The notes below the pieces were generated by a model. That model was not told the DNA's origin. It worked only from the letters and a program-made list of their open reading frames with translations, and did no database searches. A program made the translations under genes and the position numbers. 13,687 bases of DNA from Oscillospiraceae bacterium (GTDB lineage: Bacteria > Bacillota > Clostridia > Oscillospirales > UBA929), in contig JAITDM010000090.1 of assembly GCA_031282535.1 (NCBI GenBank), positions 1-13,687 on the forward strand, read 5' to 3'. Below, piece by piece: positions 12,245 to 13,687 of the stretch. Numbering within the stretch: position 1 is the first letter of the stretch; every line of letters begins with the position of its first letter.

Positions 12245-12290
12245 TTAATCCTCCTCCAAAACAAACTCACCCGTATCGGCGTCGTACGTA
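12245..12290 (-). pseudogene. Possible C-terminal end of a gene cut off at the IS boundary
   Basis: Reading leftwards from the IS end, the minus strand encodes TYDADTGEFVLEED and then TAA (12245-12247). The acidic, hydrophilic end looks like a natural protein C-terminus, and the composition differs from the repeats beside it. Continued into the IS, the frame no longer resembles this. The rest of the gene would lie beyond the IS, outside the window, or be lost. The fragment is too short to identify, and it is not the L7/L12 C-terminus that often precedes rpoB. A chance reading frame cannot be excluded. Confidence 0.35.
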
Positions 12291-12365
12291 GGGGCTGCTG
12301 AAAAAGGATAAAGTTATTGACGAAGCAAAAGGGGGCGAAAAATCGAAAGAAATTTGCGAAAAATG

Positions 12366-12394
12366 TTGCAAATTCGGCTACATTGTGATACAAT
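12366..12394 (+). promoter_or_regulatory. Predicted transposase promoter
   Basis: TTGCAA (12366-12371), 17 bases, then TACAAT (12389-12394) with an extended -10 TG one base upstream. Transcription would start near 12401, about 38 bases before the transposase ATG. Upstream, GCGAAAAAT occurs twice (12335-12343 and 12356-12364), which could be transposase-binding repeats or chance. Confidence 0.6.
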
Positions 12395-12438
12395 AAAAGG
12401 TGGGAACACAAAAAAGGGCGCAATTTGGGGGTATCACA

Positions 12439-13687
12439 ATGTTTCGTAGGCGAGATAGAAACCAGCTCAGCATTCCGGAAGACAATAAGCGATTTATCGT
12501 GCAGATAGACCCTGAAAACAAGTGGGTAAAACTCTCTGAACTGATGCCATGGGATAGAATAGAAGACCACTATGCCCAAAACATGTGTGAAGATACCGGA
12601 CGCAACGCCATCACATCACGCATTGCTTTTGGTTCGATATATATCAAAGAAAGTCTCAATCTTACTGATATTGGGACCGTGGAACAGATCCGCGAAAATC
12701 CTTATTTACAACACTTTCTTGGACTTCAAGAGTATCAAAGTGCTCCTCTTTTTGATCCATCTATGATGGTACATTTCAGGAAGCGGTTTACACCGGAGTT
12801 CATCTCACAAATGAATGAATATATTTGCACAGGCAAATGGCCGGATGACGATTCCACACAATCACCAGATGACTTGCCTCCGCCAGAAGAAGCGGAGCAT
12901 AAAGGGAAACTGACGTTAGATGCGACCGTTGCTCCATCCGATATTCGGCATCCTAATGATGTATCACTTTTGAATGAGTGCCGCGAAACATTGGAGAAGT
13001 ATATTGACGAATTGTGGGAGGCGAGCGAGCAGAAGGGTCGCAAAACACCGTACAGCAGACATAGTGCTCACAAGAAACACATTAATTTCATCAAGAAGAA
13101 GAAGAAAAGCCAGGCGACAATCCAAGCGGCTTTGAGTGCGCAGTTGAATTATGTGAAAATGGCAATACAACAAATCGCGGCGCTCGCATTAATTTGTGGA
13201 GTTGATACACTTTCTGATCGGGAGTGGGATCATTTTGATGTTATATGTGGCATTTATTTGCAGCAAAAATGGATGTTTGACAACAAGACAAACCGTTGCA
13301 GCGGAAAGGTTATGAGTTTGCGGCAACCGTTTGTGAGGGCGATATTGCGCAACAAAGCCCGGGCGAAATATGAGTATGGTCAAAAACTGGCACTAGCGAA
13401 AGCGAATGGGTTTGTATTTGTCGAACACCAGTCGTGGGAAAACTTCAACGAATGCAATACCTTGCAGCAATCTGTGTTGAATTACTACAATCGCTTTGGA
13501 TGCTATCCTGAGGTTATTTTAGCAGATCAGATTTATCATACAAGAGCCAATATGAAATTCTGTAAAGATAAAGAGATACGGCTTGCAGGAATCGGAAAGA
13601 CTCGAAAAAATTCTGACCAGACAGAAAAGAAACAAGCCTACAAAGATCTATGTGACCGCAATGAAATCGAGGGTGTCAACGGTGTCT
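12439..13687 (+). CDS. IS5/IS1182-like DDE transposase (C-terminus outside window)
   Basis: This enzyme would excise and insert its own element by DDE (RNase H-fold) chemistry. The frame is open for 416 codons to the window edge. The N-terminal part (about residues 1-130: RFIVQIDPENKWVKLSELMP, AFGSIYIKESLNLTD, MMVHFRKRFTPEFISQMNEY) matches the DUF772-type N-terminus of IS5/IS1182 transposases. The catalytic core begins with LTLDATVAPSDIRHPNDVSL, whose Asp161 is the likely first catalytic residue. LADQIYHTRANMKFCKDKEI carries the likely second, Asp363. The third (Glu) should lie beyond the edge. Between them are a Lys-rich stretch (INFIKKKKKSQ) and a QKWMFDN segment typical of the group. The ATG at 12439 follows GGGGGT about eight bases upstream, a weak ribosome binding site. 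Its lower GC and AT-ending codons mark it as foreign. Family is assigned from motifs; IS5 and IS1182 cannot be separated confidently here. Confidence 0.9.
   Translation, partial: MFRRRDRNQLSIPEDNKRFIVQIDPENKWVKLSELMPWDRIEDHYAQNMCEDTGRNAITSRIAFGSIYIKESLNLTDIGTVEQIRENPYLQHFLGLQEYQSAPLFDPSMMVHFRKRFTPEFISQMNEYICTGKWPDDDSTQSPDDLPPPEEAEHKGKLTLDATVAPSDIRHPNDVSLLNECRETLEKYIDELWEASEQKGRKTPYSRHSAHKKHINFIKKKKKSQATIQAALSAQLNYVKMAIQQIAALALICGVDTLSDREWDHFDVICGIYLQQKWMFDNKTNRCSGKVMSLRQPFVRAILRNKARAKYEYGQKLALAKANGFVFVEHQSWENFNECNTLQQSVLNYYNRFGCYPEVILADQIYHTRANMKFCKDKEIRLAGIGKTRKNSDQTEKKQAYKDLCDRNEIEGVNGV

Larger units (their letters stand above)
12291..13687 (+). mobile_element. Insertion sequence, IS5/IS1182-like, left part (cut by window edge)
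   Basis: The element is recognised by its DDE transposase and by an abrupt fall in GC content from about 12295 onwards. The left end is placed at GGGGCTGCTGAAAAAGG (12291), which resembles the GGGGCTG-type terminal repeats common in IS5/IS1182-type elements. About 150 bases of non-coding sequence with a promoter precede the transposase. The right end, its matching inverted repeat and any target duplication lie outside the window, so the exact boundary is unproven. It sits about 665 bases upstream of the rpoB start, oriented away from rpoB. Confidence 0.75.

Noticed and set aside
12238..12579. 113-codon minus-strand frame across the IS left end
   Set aside because: It is antisense to the transposase start and promoter, in a different frame from the putative gene remnant, with no recognisable domain.

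Overview
The window is almost entirely the rpoBC-str region of a GC-rich bacterium, read from the minus strand. In transcription order it holds rpoB, rpoC, an L7Ae-family K-turn protein gene (rplGB/ybxF type), rpsL, rpsG, fusA and the first 116 codons of tuf, which runs off the left edge. This order, with the small L7Ae-like gene between rpoC and rpsL, is the Bacillota arrangement. RpoB and RpoC lack the large proteobacterial insertions, S12 has the extra N-terminal segment of Gram-positive proteins, and RpoB ends in an acidic tail. With the high GC content this suggests a GC-rich member of the Clostridia, possibly Oscillospirales. The placement is inferred from protein flavour, not from a search.

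All seven minus-strand genes look intact where visible and keep their catalytic and metal-binding motifs. Three promoters can be read on this strand: a perfect TTGACA-17-TATAAT about 285 bases upstream of rpoB, a TTGACG-17-TAATAT with extended -10 between rpoC and the L7Ae-like gene, and TTGCAA-17-TACAAT in front of tuf. They would make nested transcripts: the whole cluster, the translation genes alone, and tuf alone. The gaps between genes (about 110-180 bases) carry GC-rich palindromes, several of them just upstream of ribosome binding sites. One, before fusA, is an AT-rich inverted repeat of a different type. No hairpin followed by a T-run, as in an intrinsic terminator, was seen inside the cluster.

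The roughly 800 bases upstream of rpoB (11627-12438) are the accessory part. They hold a tandem hairpin repeat in the rpoB leader, the rpoB promoter, a 14-bp-stem hairpin, and three hairpin repeats sharing the motif CGTAGGGG, two of them in 46-bp near-identical units. Next comes what looks like the last dozen codons of a minus-strand gene, cut off at the left end of an insertion sequence. The IS carries an IS5/IS1182-like DDE transposase on the plus strand, is visibly lower in GC than the rest, and runs off the right edge.

There is no clear sign of a new defence, biosynthetic or mobile system. The points most worth following are the CGTAGGGG repeat family, its apparent contact with the IS end, the truncated gene next to it, and the hairpin-rich leaders of the str-operon genes.
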